Position numbers and translations under genes: made by a program. From Bacteroidota bacterium (GTDB taxonomy: Bacteria > Bacteroidota > Bacteroidia > Bacteroidales > UBA4417), in assembly GCA_013376995.1 (NCBI GenBank), contig JACAAZ010000011.1, positions 7,332 to 71,331 on the forward strand: a DNA stretch of 64,000 nt. The letters are read 5' to 3'. Below are positions 25,481-34,621 of the stretch, piece by piece; position 1 is the first letter of the stretch, and every line of letters starts with the position of its first letter. A model generated the notes under the pieces. The model saw only the letters and a program-made list of their open reading frames with translations. It did no database searches and was not told the origin of the DNA.

Positions 25481-26185
25481 CTAATTGTTTTTCGCTCCGG
25501 CAAGTATCCACCGTTTGATAAGATTGAGATCAGCGGTTGATATATATTTCTTCATGCTGCCTCCTGAATTGCATTTGTTATAGAGAAGACTGCTTTGAGG
25601 TTCGTTGGCTACAACATAATTTCCATTGGTCAATGAAGAAAATGCCATGGAGGCCCTTAAGTCAGGTGGCTGCGAACCTTTGTGACAGGCAACGCAACTT
25701 TTAGTAAATACAGGAACAACATCATCCTTGAAACTTATAGTATCCGTAACAACTATAGTGGTGTCAGTTCCGGTAGTTGTATCACTTCCGGTTCTGAAAG
25801 ACAGGATCAATCCTTTTGTAATTGGAGTTCCTGATTTGTTGACAATCCCATTAGTAATAGTGAAAGTATAAAGTGTGTTGGCAGTGAGAGGGGATGCAGG
25901 AGTAAAGGAAGCAGTTGTGCCGGATAATGCAATGGTTCCGGTTACGGGAGTTGAGTTCTGACTTAGAGTAAATGTATTGGAATTCAAGGAATTTTCCTCC
26001 ATTACCATGTCGAAGGTAGCAGTGATCTTTTTATTCAAGGATACCCCTGTATCATTGTTGACAGGATCAGTGGATACCAGGTTGGGCACTGGGGGAGGAG
26101 TTACTAGGTAATCATACTCGCAGGATGCAAGTAATAAGAGACCGGCGGAAAAAAACACGATCAATTTTAATGTCAGGTGTTTCAT
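25481..26185 (-). CDS. Lipoprotein with a Big_5 Ig-like domain and one haem motif
   Basis: A 234-residue lipoprotein (lipobox LLASC, C22). A Big_5-type Ig-like domain covers about residues 35-132 (PVNNDTGVSLNKKITATFD). A threonine-rich linker follows, then a cytochrome-like domain with SCVACHKGSQPPDLR and the pattern L.LIKRWILAGA near the end. The second half resembles Planctomycete-type cytochrome c modules. It is the first gene of the cluster. It may sit on the cell surface or the inner face of the outer membrane. Confidence 0.83.
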   Translation of the reverse strand: MKHLTLKLIVFFSAGLLLLASCEYDYLVTPPPVPNLVSTDPVNNDTGVSLNKKITATFDMVMEENSLNSNTFTLSQNSTPVTGTIALSGTTASFTPASPLTANTLYTFTITNGIVNKSGTPITKGLILSFRTGSDTTTGTDTTIVVTDTISFKDDVVPVFTKSCVACHKGSQPPDLRASMAFSSLTNGNYVVANEPQSSLLYNKCNSGGSMKKYISTADLNLIKRWILAGAKNN

Positions 26186-26344
26186 TTTAATGAGTTCTGG
26201 TTTATTTATAGGAGCTTTAACTCAATGATTTATTCAGACTTGGAAATATGTAGCTATATATATATTGCCGAAACAAAAAAACATCTTTTATTTAAACGAC
26301 TTACACACTCAAGCATGATTTATTAATTCAAAAATTCTATAATT

Positions 26345-26364
26345 TATCAATCTACATATTGATA
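26345..26364. promoter_or_regulatory. Palindrome TATCAAT-N6-ATTGATA in the divergent region
   Basis: A perfect 7-6-7 inverted repeat lies in the 316-base gap between the cytochrome cluster and the FNR-like gene. It covers the place where a -33 element for the rightward gene would lie. Its half sites contain TTGAT/ATCAA in everted orientation relative to the FNR box at 18931. It could be an operator of the adjacent regulator or of another factor. Confidence 0.5.
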
Positions 26365-26372
26365 TTTGTCAT

Positions 26373-26380
26373 TATATTTG
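26373..26380 (+). promoter_or_regulatory. Putative -7 box (TATATTTG) of the FNR-like gene
   Basis: TATATTTG matches TAnnTTTG and lies 121 bases before the ATG at 26502. No TTG is found 17-21 bases upstream; the palindrome at 26345-26364 occupies that place. The promoter may therefore need an activator. Confidence 0.4.
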
Positions 26381-26501
26381 CAGGGGTATATTAGATAAAT
26401 ATAGGATTTCTGTTCTTTATATGCTCATGTTTTACCGCTTAGAGATGTGTAAGATAGTGATTTTTTCTTTAGTAAGTTAACCTTTTCTCATTCCCATAAG
26501 T

Positions 26502-27200
26502 ATGAGTTACAAATCTGGAGTGCAAACGGGATGTCATTATTGTGGAACAAGGGCTGATATTTTTGATTGCCTTTGTGAAGCTGAAATGGAGAGTATCGAT
26601 ACCCAGCGCATCGAAGTGCATTTCAAAGCCGGTGAATTGATCTTTAAACAAGGGACTCCTCATCTTCATTTCTTATGCCTTACCTCGGGTATGGTGAAGT
26701 TGTACATTGAAGGATTTGATGATAAAAACCTGATAATTGGAATTGTAAAACCAGTTGAATATATTCTGGGTCCAGGCATTTACGTTGATAATAAACATCA
26801 TTATTCAGCTATGGCCATTGAAGATTCAACCGCATGCCTGATAGAGGCCGGGATATTTAAATCCCTCATCCGCACCAATCCTGATTTTGCAGAAGCATTC
26901 ATTAAGAAAGTCAGCATGCTTTCTATACTTAACTTTGAGCAGGTCATCAGCCTTACCCAAAAGCAAATGCCAGGCCGAATTGCTGATGTGTTGATATACC
27001 TGAGGCAGAAAATCTATTCCATCAATCCTTTCCAAACTACGCTAAGCAGGCAGGATCTTGCTGATATGTCAGGAATGTCAAAAGAAAGCGCCATCAGGAT
27101 CCTGAAAGATTTTAAGGATGAAGGGATTATAAAAGTAGAGGGAAATCACTTTGAGATTCTTAATGAGGAACAGTTGCAAAATATTAGTCAAACCGGTTAA
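26502..27200 (+). CDS. FNR-like transcription regulator with four cluster cysteines
   Basis: A 232-residue Crp/Fnr family protein. The N-terminus carries C11, C14, C23 and C25 (in CHYCGTRADIFDCLC), and C112 lies in STACLIEAG, aligned with C122 of E. coli FNR (SMVCEIP). This is the arrangement expected for an oxygen-sensitive [4Fe-4S] regulator. The C-terminal helix-turn-helix is LSRQDLADMSGMSKESAIRILK; E195 and R199 match the base-contacting Glu and Arg of FNR, but the Ser of FNR is replaced by Ile. It is divergent from the cytochrome cluster, which is its likely target. Confidence 0.88.
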   Translation: MSYKSGVQTGCHYCGTRADIFDCLCEAEMESIDTQRIEVHFKAGELIFKQGTPHLHFLCLTSGMVKLYIEGFDDKNLIIGIVKPVEYILGPGIYVDNKHHYSAMAIEDSTACLIEAGIFKSLIRTNPDFAEAFIKKVSMLSILNFEQVISLTQKQMPGRIADVLIYLRQKIYSINPFQTTLSRQDLADMSGMSKESAIRILKDFKDEGIIKVEGNHFEILNEEQLQNISQTG

Positions 27201-27244
27201 TATTTACCTTATCATTGCTTGCATATTACATTAATTGCTTAGGA

Positions 27245-28432
27245 ATGAAATCTTTCCTTACCAGGACCATTCTTCTGGTTTCTTTTGTAAGCCTGTTTAC
27301 AGATATAGCAAGTGAGATGTTGTATCCGGTTATGCCGGTCTACCTGCGCTCGATTGGTTTTTCTGTAATTCTCATTGGTATTCTTGAAGGTTTGGCTGAA
27401 GCAACAGCTGGATTCAGTAAAGGATATTTTGGTAAATTCTCTGATGTGCTTACTAAAAGGGTACCGTTTGTCAGGTGGGGATATACACTATCCGCACTGT
27501 CAAAACCCATGATGGCTGCGTTTACATTTCCGTGGTGGATATTTCTTGCCAGGACGATGGACAGGCTTGGAAAGGGTGTACGAACTGCTGCTCGTGATGC
27601 CATGCTTTCTGATGAATCCACACCCGAAAACAAGGGTAAAGTGTTCGGCTTTCATAGGGCACTTGATACTGTAGGAGCGGCTTTAGGACCTTTTAGTGCC
27701 TTGATCTATCTCCATTATTATCCTGCTCATTACCGCACTATGTTCATCATTGCAGTAATTCCAGGGATAATTGCAATTATGCTGACATTATTATTACACG
27801 AGAAACCTGCTGTAAAGCGAAGCACAGGATCACCAGGTTTTTTTTCACATCTTTCTTATTGGAAAACTTCTAACAGTTATTATAAATTCCTGGTAGCAGG
27901 TTTGCTTGCTTTTACACTCTTTAATAGTTCGGATGCATTTTTGCTGCTGGCAATTAAAAACAAAGGCTTTTCAGATGAAGCCATGATCGGCTTCTATATA
28001 TTTTATAACCTTCTATATGCCTTATTCGCTTTTCCGATCGGTATTCTTGCAGATAGGATAGGATTGCATAAGATATTGATTGCAGGACTTTCAGTTTTTT
28101 CTATTGTATACTTTTTCATGGGTTTCGCCTTGGCCTTCTGGCAGTTCGCTTTTCTTTTTGGTTTTTATGCCCTTTATGCAGCCTCTTCAGAAGGTATATC
28201 CAAAGCCTTGATAAGTAATGTTGTTGAGAAAAAGGATACAGCAACCGCCATAGGTTTTTTTTCCGGGTTTGCCAGCATTTTTGCTCTTCTGGCCAGCAGT
28301 TTAGCCGGACTACTCTGGTATTCTCTAGGCCCGCAATGGATGTTCATTATCTCTGCCTCCGGTGTTGCTCTGACAACCATTTATATGTCACTTGTATTGA
28401 AGGGAAGGAGCATTGTGAAACAAACTTCCTGA
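27245..28432 (+). CDS. MFS transporter
   Basis: A 395-residue major facilitator superfamily protein with about twelve transmembrane helices. The conserved loop after TM2 reads GKFSDVLTKR, and the N-terminus has SLFTDIASEMLYPVMPVYL, a pattern of drug/solute-type MFS members. The substrate cannot be predicted; it lacks clear nitrate/nitrite signatures. It starts 44 bases after the regulator stop and is probably cotranscribed with it. I chose the ATG at 27245; an alternative start at 27215 adds ten residues. Confidence 0.88.
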   Translation: MKSFLTRTILLVSFVSLFTDIASEMLYPVMPVYLRSIGFSVILIGILEGLAEATAGFSKGYFGKFSDVLTKRVPFVRWGYTLSALSKPMMAAFTFPWWIFLARTMDRLGKGVRTAARDAMLSDESTPENKGKVFGFHRALDTVGAALGPFSALIYLHYYPAHYRTMFIIAVIPGIIAIMLTLLLHEKPAVKRSTGSPGFFSHLSYWKTSNSYYKFLVAGLLAFTLFNSSDAFLLLAIKNKGFSDEAMIGFYIFYNLLYALFAFPIGILADRIGLHKILIAGLSVFSIVYFFMGFALAFWQFAFLFGFYALYAASSEGISKALISNVVEKKDTATAIGFFSGFASIFALLASSLAGLLWYSLGPQWMFIISASGVALTTIYMSLVLKGRSIVKQTS

Positions 28433-28706
28433 GGGGCGGACAGGAGGATAAGTAATCTTCAGAAAATGAGGAATTCTTAAATTTTTAAATGTGAAGGGTA
28501 AATTGCAAAATTCAAATTGTAAAATTCAAATTGGAAATAGCAACTTGCCTTTAGCTGAACCTGTAGCCAAAAATCGGTGGTTCGAAAGGTATCGTATTGA
28601 CTATGAAATTTGAAGTTTAATATTTGATATTTGATATTTGATATTTGAAACAACCTTCAGATGCGAATAACCAATAACTAATAACAAACAACCAATAACT
28701 CACCTA
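28433..28706. repeat. Low-complexity intergenic block with a 7-bp tandem repeat
   Basis: This gap between two convergent genes holds no gene. It contains repeated words of the type AAATTCAAATTG, four perfect tandem copies of TATTTGA (28621-28648) and then AATAACCAATAACT-like words. The style resembles other low-complexity blocks at 57952-58399. Confidence 0.7.
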
Positions 28707-31700
28707 TCAACGGTTCAGTGCTTCCGAAAGCCGCTCCAATGACACAGGCTTGGTAATGTAATCGTCGCATCCTGCATCAATTGCAGACTGTTTCTCACCC
28801 AGGAAAGCGTAGGCTGTTTGAGCAATAACGGGCAATTTTGGCCTTAATGACTTGATCTTTTTAGTAGCTTCAACACCATTCATTTCAGGCATTTTAATAT
28901 CCATTAGTACGAGGTCAATATCTTCCCTGCGGGTGCATACCTCAACAGCCTGAACACCTGTTCGTGCCCTGATGATTTCAACCATTTCATTTTCCAGCAC
29001 CGTTTCAAGGAATGTGAAGCTAAAATCATCATCTTCAGCGATCAGGATTTTCTTATACTTATTTTGAAAGGATGCAGTTACAATCTTTTTTGTTTCTTGT
29101 GGTTCTTTGCCGGTTTCGCAAGGAATACTGAAATAGAAAGTAGTGCCAACATTTTCTGTGGATTCAAACCATATCTTGCCTCTGAGCATCTCAACCAATC
29201 CTTTGCAGATTGCCAATCCAAGGCCAGATCCTTCGAAATTTCTTGACATTGACATATCTGCCTGGTAGAAACGGTCGAAAATCCTGGATTGTAGTTTCAA
29301 CGGAATTCCACATCCGGTATCGCGTACACTGAATATTAATTCATTCTCGACTGCAACGTATCCAATCTCAATACGGCCCTCCTTAGTAAATTTCATCGCA
29401 TTGTCGAGAAGATTAGTCAGGATTTGGTGGAGTTTGAGTTCATCCGTTTTGATAATCAATTCCTGGCTCAGGTATTCGAAGGGGCTGATAATGGAAATAC
29501 CCTTGGTATCGGCACTGTGTGTAAACTGGTTGCATACCTCGTTCAATAATTTGTGCAAGGGGAATTCCGAAATTGTTAATTCGAATGAGCCTGACTCCAG
29601 TTTTGAAAGATCTATAATATTGTTGATCAGTTCTAATAAGCGTTTGCCGCTAATCAGCATGCTTTCTGTCAGTTTTTTATGGGTAGATTCATCAACATTG
29701 TCTTTATTCAGCATATAGGCAAATCCCAAAATTCCGTTTAACGGAGTTCGGATCTCATGCGATATATTTTGTAAAAAGGCCGTCTTTAATCTTTCGCTCT
29801 CCTCAGCATGCTCTTTGGCAATAATCAGTTCATCATGAAGTTTTTTGCTTTCGGTGATGTCCTCTTTCATAGCCATGAAATGAGTGAAAGTGCCATCTAC
29901 ATTTGTTATTGGTGAAATTATTGCTTTCTCCCAGTATTCCTCCCCATTCTTTTTCCTGTTATGAAATTCTCCTTGCCATTCATTCCCTGACAGAATAGTA
30001 TTCCATAGATTCTCATAAAATGCTTTATCCTGTTTACCAGTTTTGAGAATCCTTGGATTCTGTCCTTTTGCTTCTGACAGTGTAAAGCCTGTAACTTCTG
30101 TGAATTTAGGATTTACAAATTCTATATTTCCTTGAATATCAGTAATTACTATTGAAACAGGACTTTGTATGATAGCTTTAGAAAGCTTGTTTCCTTCGAT
30201 TTCTGAGCGTTTTTTCTCGATATAAATGCTAATCTGGCTGGCAATCATTTCAAGCAATTCAGCATTTTCAAGGTTATAGGCATCCGGGTCATTATAACTT
30301 TGGACCACAATCGCTCCTATACACCTATCGCCGGCCATCATCGGAGCTCCTAACCAACATTCTGCCGGGCTTCCTATATATTGGATTGTGCCTTTATTAG
30401 CTAATTCTGCTATTTTCAATCTATCCAGGAGAACTGTCTTTTTATTCCGAACTACATAACCACTGAGTGATTTGCTGGCCGGCCAGGTTGGTAAGACTTC
30501 ATCCTTTTCATCTACTTTGAAAGGAGAGTGCATTGTACCGTCCTGTTCATCATACATCGCTATCATGAAATTCGATGTGTCAACAAGAACGGATAATTCT
30601 GTCTTGATGGAATTAAATAATTCATTCAAGTTTTGGCAGTTTACCATTGCATTGGCAATTGCATACTGCACTTTGCGGATTTTATCTGAATGTTCCTGCT
30701 TTGTTATATTTAGTATAGAGGCAAGAAAATATCGTTTATCCCGGATATGGATTATGTTCGCAGACATCAGGCAATGAAGAATAACCCCATTTCTGGTCTT
30801 TGCATTGAAAGGAACTCCATATATTTTCCCGGTCTTAAGCACACTGAAAATCATTTCATTCCTGAAAACAGGATCTGCAAAAAAATCAACTTGCTTGAAA
30901 CTTCTGCCAATCAACTCTTCCCTGATATGACCTGTTTCTCTAAGGAATACGGAATTCACATCTGTGATAGTCCCGTTCTCAACCTCGCATAGTATCATCG
31001 GGACAGGGCTGTTCTCAAATGTAGTATTGAACATAAGAGTGGTTTCCAAAAGCATTTTAATTGTAGCACGCTCTTCAGCCTGTTCCCTGAAAATAAGAAC
31101 TACCCCTATGATATTTCCTTTATCATCTTGAATAGGTGATGCACTTTCACCTACTGGGATCGGAAACAAGTTCCTGGAAGTCTGTATATTCTTGTTGGTC
31201 TCGATTACTACCTTTCCGGTTCGCAATACCCTGGTAACCGGGTCTTCTGAATTCCTGCCTGTTTCGTCATCCACTAGCTGGTATACTTCGGAGAGGGTCT
31301 TACCAGATGCTTCAATTTCACTCCAACCTGTCAAATCCTCAGCTGCACGGTTCATTTTCCTGATAATACCATGATTATCAGTAGTGATAACTGCATCCCC
31401 TATACTGTAGAGCGTTGCTTTCAGCAAGGATTCATCTTGTTTGATTTTGATTATCAAATTTTTATGGACCTTTTGGTAATCCAACATTTTGCCGATAACC
31501 AATGTCATAAGGGGATACACTATAATTATTGTGAGAGTTACCTTATTATAAGTCTCTTTAAGCATTGACGAAGGTAAAGCCAATATCATAATCAGCATGG
31601 AAAGATGTACCAGGATGCCAAAAGTGTACAGGCTTGTGTATGAAGTTCTTAACTTGCCCTTTGACTGTGCATAGTGAAAGCCCAGTCCGAACAGTAGGGA

Positions 31701-32027
31701 ACTTAATATAATAAGACTACCCATAAGCAAACCTGATCCACCAAGAGACACCCGGTATGCCAAGGCTATTACGGCTGTTATAATTCCTGATACAGGTCCG
31801 AAGAATAATGAGCAAAGACTGATCACGATTGATCTGCCGTCAAATATTACCCCTTTTTGGAATTCATAGGGATACATCATTGCGGCCACTACTAACAGGC
31901 CAAAAAGAGTGCCCTGAAGAAGTTTGCCGCGCAAAGTTGACCTGTCGAACCTTGAATCAATCATTCCTGATAGCACTGATAGTGCCACCAAGCCGAGAAG
32001 ATTATGCACAAGGTCGATTATAATCAT
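28707..32027 (-). CDS. Hybrid sensor histidine kinase (5TM, PAS, GAF, receiver)
   Basis: A 1106-residue membrane kinase. Residues 1-185 form a 5TM-5TMR_LYT-like membrane sensor. Then come PAS 1 (about 200-315), PAS 2 (325-445), GAF (455-605), PAS 3 (610-730), HisKA with FLQNISHEIRTPLNG (phosphorylated H757), HATPase (N876, DTGCGIP at 903, GSGLGLAI at 933) and a C-terminal receiver with acidic residues at 999-1000, phosphoacceptor D1043 and K1093. All catalytic residues are present. No DNA-binding partner is adjacent, so it is an orphan. It is divergent from the M23 peptidase gene. Confidence 0.92.
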   Translation of the reverse strand: MIIIDLVHNLLGLVALSVLSGMIDSRFDRSTLRGKLLQGTLFGLLVVAAMMYPYEFQKGVIFDGRSIVISLCSLFFGPVSGIITAVIALAYRVSLGGSGLLMGSLIILSSLLFGLGFHYAQSKGKLRTSYTSLYTFGILVHLSMLIMILALPSSMLKETYNKVTLTIIIVYPLMTLVIGKMLDYQKVHKNLIIKIKQDESLLKATLYSIGDAVITTDNHGIIRKMNRAAEDLTGWSEIEASGKTLSEVYQLVDDETGRNSEDPVTRVLRTGKVVIETNKNIQTSRNLFPIPVGESASPIQDDKGNIIGVVLIFREQAEERATIKMLLETTLMFNTTFENSPVPMILCEVENGTITDVNSVFLRETGHIREELIGRSFKQVDFFADPVFRNEMIFSVLKTGKIYGVPFNAKTRNGVILHCLMSANIIHIRDKRYFLASILNITKQEHSDKIRKVQYAIANAMVNCQNLNELFNSIKTELSVLVDTSNFMIAMYDEQDGTMHSPFKVDEKDEVLPTWPASKSLSGYVVRNKKTVLLDRLKIAELANKGTIQYIGSPAECWLGAPMMAGDRCIGAIVVQSYNDPDAYNLENAELLEMIASQISIYIEKKRSEIEGNKLSKAIIQSPVSIVITDIQGNIEFVNPKFTEVTGFTLSEAKGQNPRILKTGKQDKAFYENLWNTILSGNEWQGEFHNRKKNGEEYWEKAIISPITNVDGTFTHFMAMKEDITESKKLHDELIIAKEHAEESERLKTAFLQNISHEIRTPLNGILGFAYMLNKDNVDESTHKKLTESMLISGKRLLELINNIIDLSKLESGSFELTISEFPLHKLLNEVCNQFTHSADTKGISIISPFEYLSQELIIKTDELKLHQILTNLLDNAMKFTKEGRIEIGYVAVENELIFSVRDTGCGIPLKLQSRIFDRFYQADMSMSRNFEGSGLGLAICKGLVEMLRGKIWFESTENVGTTFYFSIPCETGKEPQETKKIVTASFQNKYKKILIAEDDDFSFTFLETVLENEMVEIIRARTGVQAVEVCTRREDIDLVLMDIKMPEMNGVEATKKIKSLRPKLPVIAQTAYAFLGEKQSAIDAGCDDYITKPVSLERLSEALNR

Positions 32028-32137
32028 CAGATAAGTAAATTGACTGATACCAATATGCTGGTTTATATGAATAACTTATTTATATATAGGTAATATAATA
32101 TTTGACCGGAACCTTGAATTATTCAGTTCAGGATAGT

Positions 32138-33874
32138 ATGTTTGCAAGAATGAAAAGAACTTGTTGTCTTCTTGGTTATCTGCTTTGCATGACTTTTTCA
32201 GCCAATGCCCAGAAGTTAATTCCCACTAATTATTTTAGTTCCCCGTTGGGAATTGACCTTTCAGTTACTGGCGCATTCGGCGAAATTCGTCCAAACCACC
32301 TGCATTCAGGCGCTGATTTCCAGGTCCAGAAAAAGGAGGGCCTCCCGGTTTACGCGGTTGCGGATGGGTTTGTTTCGAGGATCAAGATTTCACCTGTTGG
32401 ATTTGGCAATGCCTTGTATATTGATCATCCCAATGGGTTTACATCTGTGTATGGGCATCTTTACAACTACAATGATTCCATAGCTTCCTATGCCCGCATT
32501 AAGCAATACGAAAAAAAATCATTTGAAGTAGATCTTTTTCCTGCTCATGACCATGATACGATATGGGTGCGACAAGGGGAACCTATAGCTTTCGCAGGGA
32601 ATTCAGGGTCATCCTTTGGAGCCCATCTTCACTTTGAATTGCGAAACACAGAAACTGAAAGGATTATCAATCCGCTACTTTTTGGCTTGAAAACAAAAGA
32701 CAATTATTCGCCTTATATAGATTTTATAACTGTTTATCCTGAGAGTGCGGAGAGCTTTGCGGATGGTAGCAACAAGCCGCTCAAATTCAATGTTTCCAAA
32801 GTACTGGGTGGAGAATATCGGCTGAAAGGGAATGATACAATTGATGTATTTGGAGAATTCGGGATTGGTGTGCAGGCTTTTGATTATCTCTATAATGATT
32901 CTGACCGAAATGGATGGTATTCTCTGAAAATGCTGCTTGATAAAGCGCCATTCTTTTCTATGCAGTTGGATAGCTTTGCTTTCAGTGAAACCCGTTTTAT
33001 CAATGCAAGCCTCGATTATTCTGACAGTTATTGGAACGGAACACGTATCGTGCAATCAGTCAAATTACCTGGTGACGAGTTGAGTTTGCACAATTCCGGT
33101 TCGGGGAATGGAAAAATTTCCATCAAGGACGACCATTACCATGAATTGGTCGTTATCGTTGGTGACCTATCGGGTAAACAAGCTGTTTTGAGATGCACAC
33201 TTCATGGACGGAAGCCGGTTTCGAAGGTTGAAGTTCCTGATCCGGAATCACCTGATACTGTTGTTGTGTTTAGTTATCTGAAGGATAATAATTTCAATAC
33301 TTCCGATCTGGCTCTTCAATTTCCAAAAGGTACTTTATTTGATGATCTGGGGTTTCAGTATTCCAGAATGCCAATCCGCAAAGGATACTATTCAGCCAGA
33401 CATTGTCTTCATGTGCCCTATGTTCCATTAAAAGGAAAAATGCTTGTTTCGATAAAGGCTGATAAGTTGCCACCGAGATTGCGATCAATGGCTCTGCTGG
33501 CACGGATAGATCAGCAGGGACATCTCAGCACCGCTGGAGGGAGTTATTCAGATGGTTATGTTAAGGCTGAAACCAACCTTTTCGATTCCTATGCTATTGT
33601 AGTTGATTCAGTCCCGCCGAAGATAAAACCAATCAGAGACAGGAATAAACACCACAGGAACATCAAGTTTAATGTTTCGGATAATCTTTCAGGGATTGAT
33701 AAATATTATGCTGAGATAAATCACAAATGGGCTTTGGTTGAATGGGATCCAAAAAATGACTTAATGGTTTACAATTATGATCAGTTGGTCAGAAAAGGCA
33801 AAAACACCTTCAAGCTTACACTTATCGATAAAAAAGGGAACAAGTCTTCCTATTCAACCCTGATCAGGCAGTAA
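32138..33874 (+). CDS. M23 family metallopeptidase, secreted
   Basis: A LysM-less M23 (LytM-like) endopeptidase of about 578 residues. It has a signal peptide (MKRTCCLLGYLLCMTFSANA), a peptidase domain with zinc motif HSGADF near the start and HLHFEL about 110 residues later, then beta-rich accessory segments to the end. Such proteins cut or bind peptidoglycan cross-bridges. I chose the ATG at 32138; the next ATG at 32150 is equally likely, and an upstream TTG at 32102 is less likely. It is divergent from the hybrid kinase. Confidence 0.87.
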   Translation: MFARMKRTCCLLGYLLCMTFSANAQKLIPTNYFSSPLGIDLSVTGAFGEIRPNHLHSGADFQVQKKEGLPVYAVADGFVSRIKISPVGFGNALYIDHPNGFTSVYGHLYNYNDSIASYARIKQYEKKSFEVDLFPAHDHDTIWVRQGEPIAFAGNSGSSFGAHLHFELRNTETERIINPLLFGLKTKDNYSPYIDFITVYPESAESFADGSNKPLKFNVSKVLGGEYRLKGNDTIDVFGEFGIGVQAFDYLYNDSDRNGWYSLKMLLDKAPFFSMQLDSFAFSETRFINASLDYSDSYWNGTRIVQSVKLPGDELSLHNSGSGNGKISIKDDHYHELVVIVGDLSGKQAVLRCTLHGRKPVSKVEVPDPESPDTVVVFSYLKDNNFNTSDLALQFPKGTLFDDLGFQYSRMPIRKGYYSARHCLHVPYVPLKGKMLVSIKADKLPPRLRSMALLARIDQQGHLSTAGGSYSDGYVKAETNLFDSYAIVVDSVPPKIKPIRDRNKHHRNIKFNVSDNLSGIDKYYAEINHKWALVEWDPKNDLMVYNYDQLVRKGKNTFKLTLIDKKGNKSSYSTLIRQ

Positions 33875-33956
33875 ATACCTCATTCATAATAGGTTTGTAG
33901 AGATCTTTTTTAATCCAAAGCATGGCAGGGATAGTGCATTTTTGAGAAGGATGCAG

Positions 33957-33964
33957 TATATTTG
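33957..33964 (+). promoter_or_regulatory. Putative -7 box (TATATTTG) of sodB
   Basis: TATATTTG matches TAnnTTTG and lies 61 bases before the sodB ATG. No TTG element is seen at the expected spacing, so only half of the promoter is supported. Confidence 0.35.
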
Positions 33965-34025
33965 TCCAAAACCTATTATTTTTACAGCGTCCAATTAGCA
34001 GTGTTTAACCTTAATATTCTAACTT

Positions 34026-34604
34026 ATGTCATTTGAACTTCCTAAACTACCATATTCTCCTGATGCACTGGAACCATTTATCAGTGCTAAAACCATTGAG
34101 TTTCACTACGGTAAACACCATCAAACCTATGTGACCAAACTTAATGGAATGATCCAGGGAACACAGTTTGAAAATGCTGCCCTGGAAGATATTGTTTGTC
34201 AGGCTACTGGTGGGGTTTTTAACAATGGTGCACAGGTTTGGAATCATACTTTTTTCTGGGAAAGTTTTTCTGCCAGGAGGAATACAGCTCCAACAGGAGA
34301 TTTGTTGGGTTTGATCGAAAGAGATTTTGGCTCATTCGATGAATTCAAAGCAAAGTTTGCAGATGCTGCAATTAACCTTTTTGGGTCTGGCTGGGCATGG
34401 TTTACAATGAAACCCGATAATTCCCTCGCAATTGTTCAAACCGGAAATGCCGGAAATCCATTGCGTGAAGGACAGGTGCCCCTTCTTACCTGCGATGTAT
34501 GGGAACATGCATATTACCTGGATTACCAGAACAGGCGTCCTGATTACCTTGCTGCTTTCTGGAACCTGGTTGACTGGGACTTAGTAGCATCACGCCTTCC
34601 ATAA
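34026..34604 (+). CDS. sodB: Iron superoxide dismutase
   Basis: A 192-residue cytoplasmic superoxide dismutase that converts superoxide to peroxide and oxygen. Metal ligands are H27, H75 (QVWNHTFFW), D158 and H162 (DVWEHAYYLDYQNRRPDYL). The glutamine in NNGAQVWNH and the TGNAGNPL segment fit the iron-type rather than the manganese-type enzyme. It is a lone gene followed by its own terminator, which lies inside the 3' end of the convergent HMA gene. Confidence 0.96.
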   Translation: MSFELPKLPYSPDALEPFISAKTIEFHYGKHHQTYVTKLNGMIQGTQFENAALEDIVCQATGGVFNNGAQVWNHTFFWESFSARRNTAPTGDLLGLIERDFGSFDEFKAKFADAAINLFGSGWAWFTMKPDNSLAIVQTGNAGNPLREGQVPLLTCDVWEHAYYLDYQNRRPDYLAAFWNLVDWDLVASRLP

Positions 34605-34621
34605 GATATTGATACTATTGA

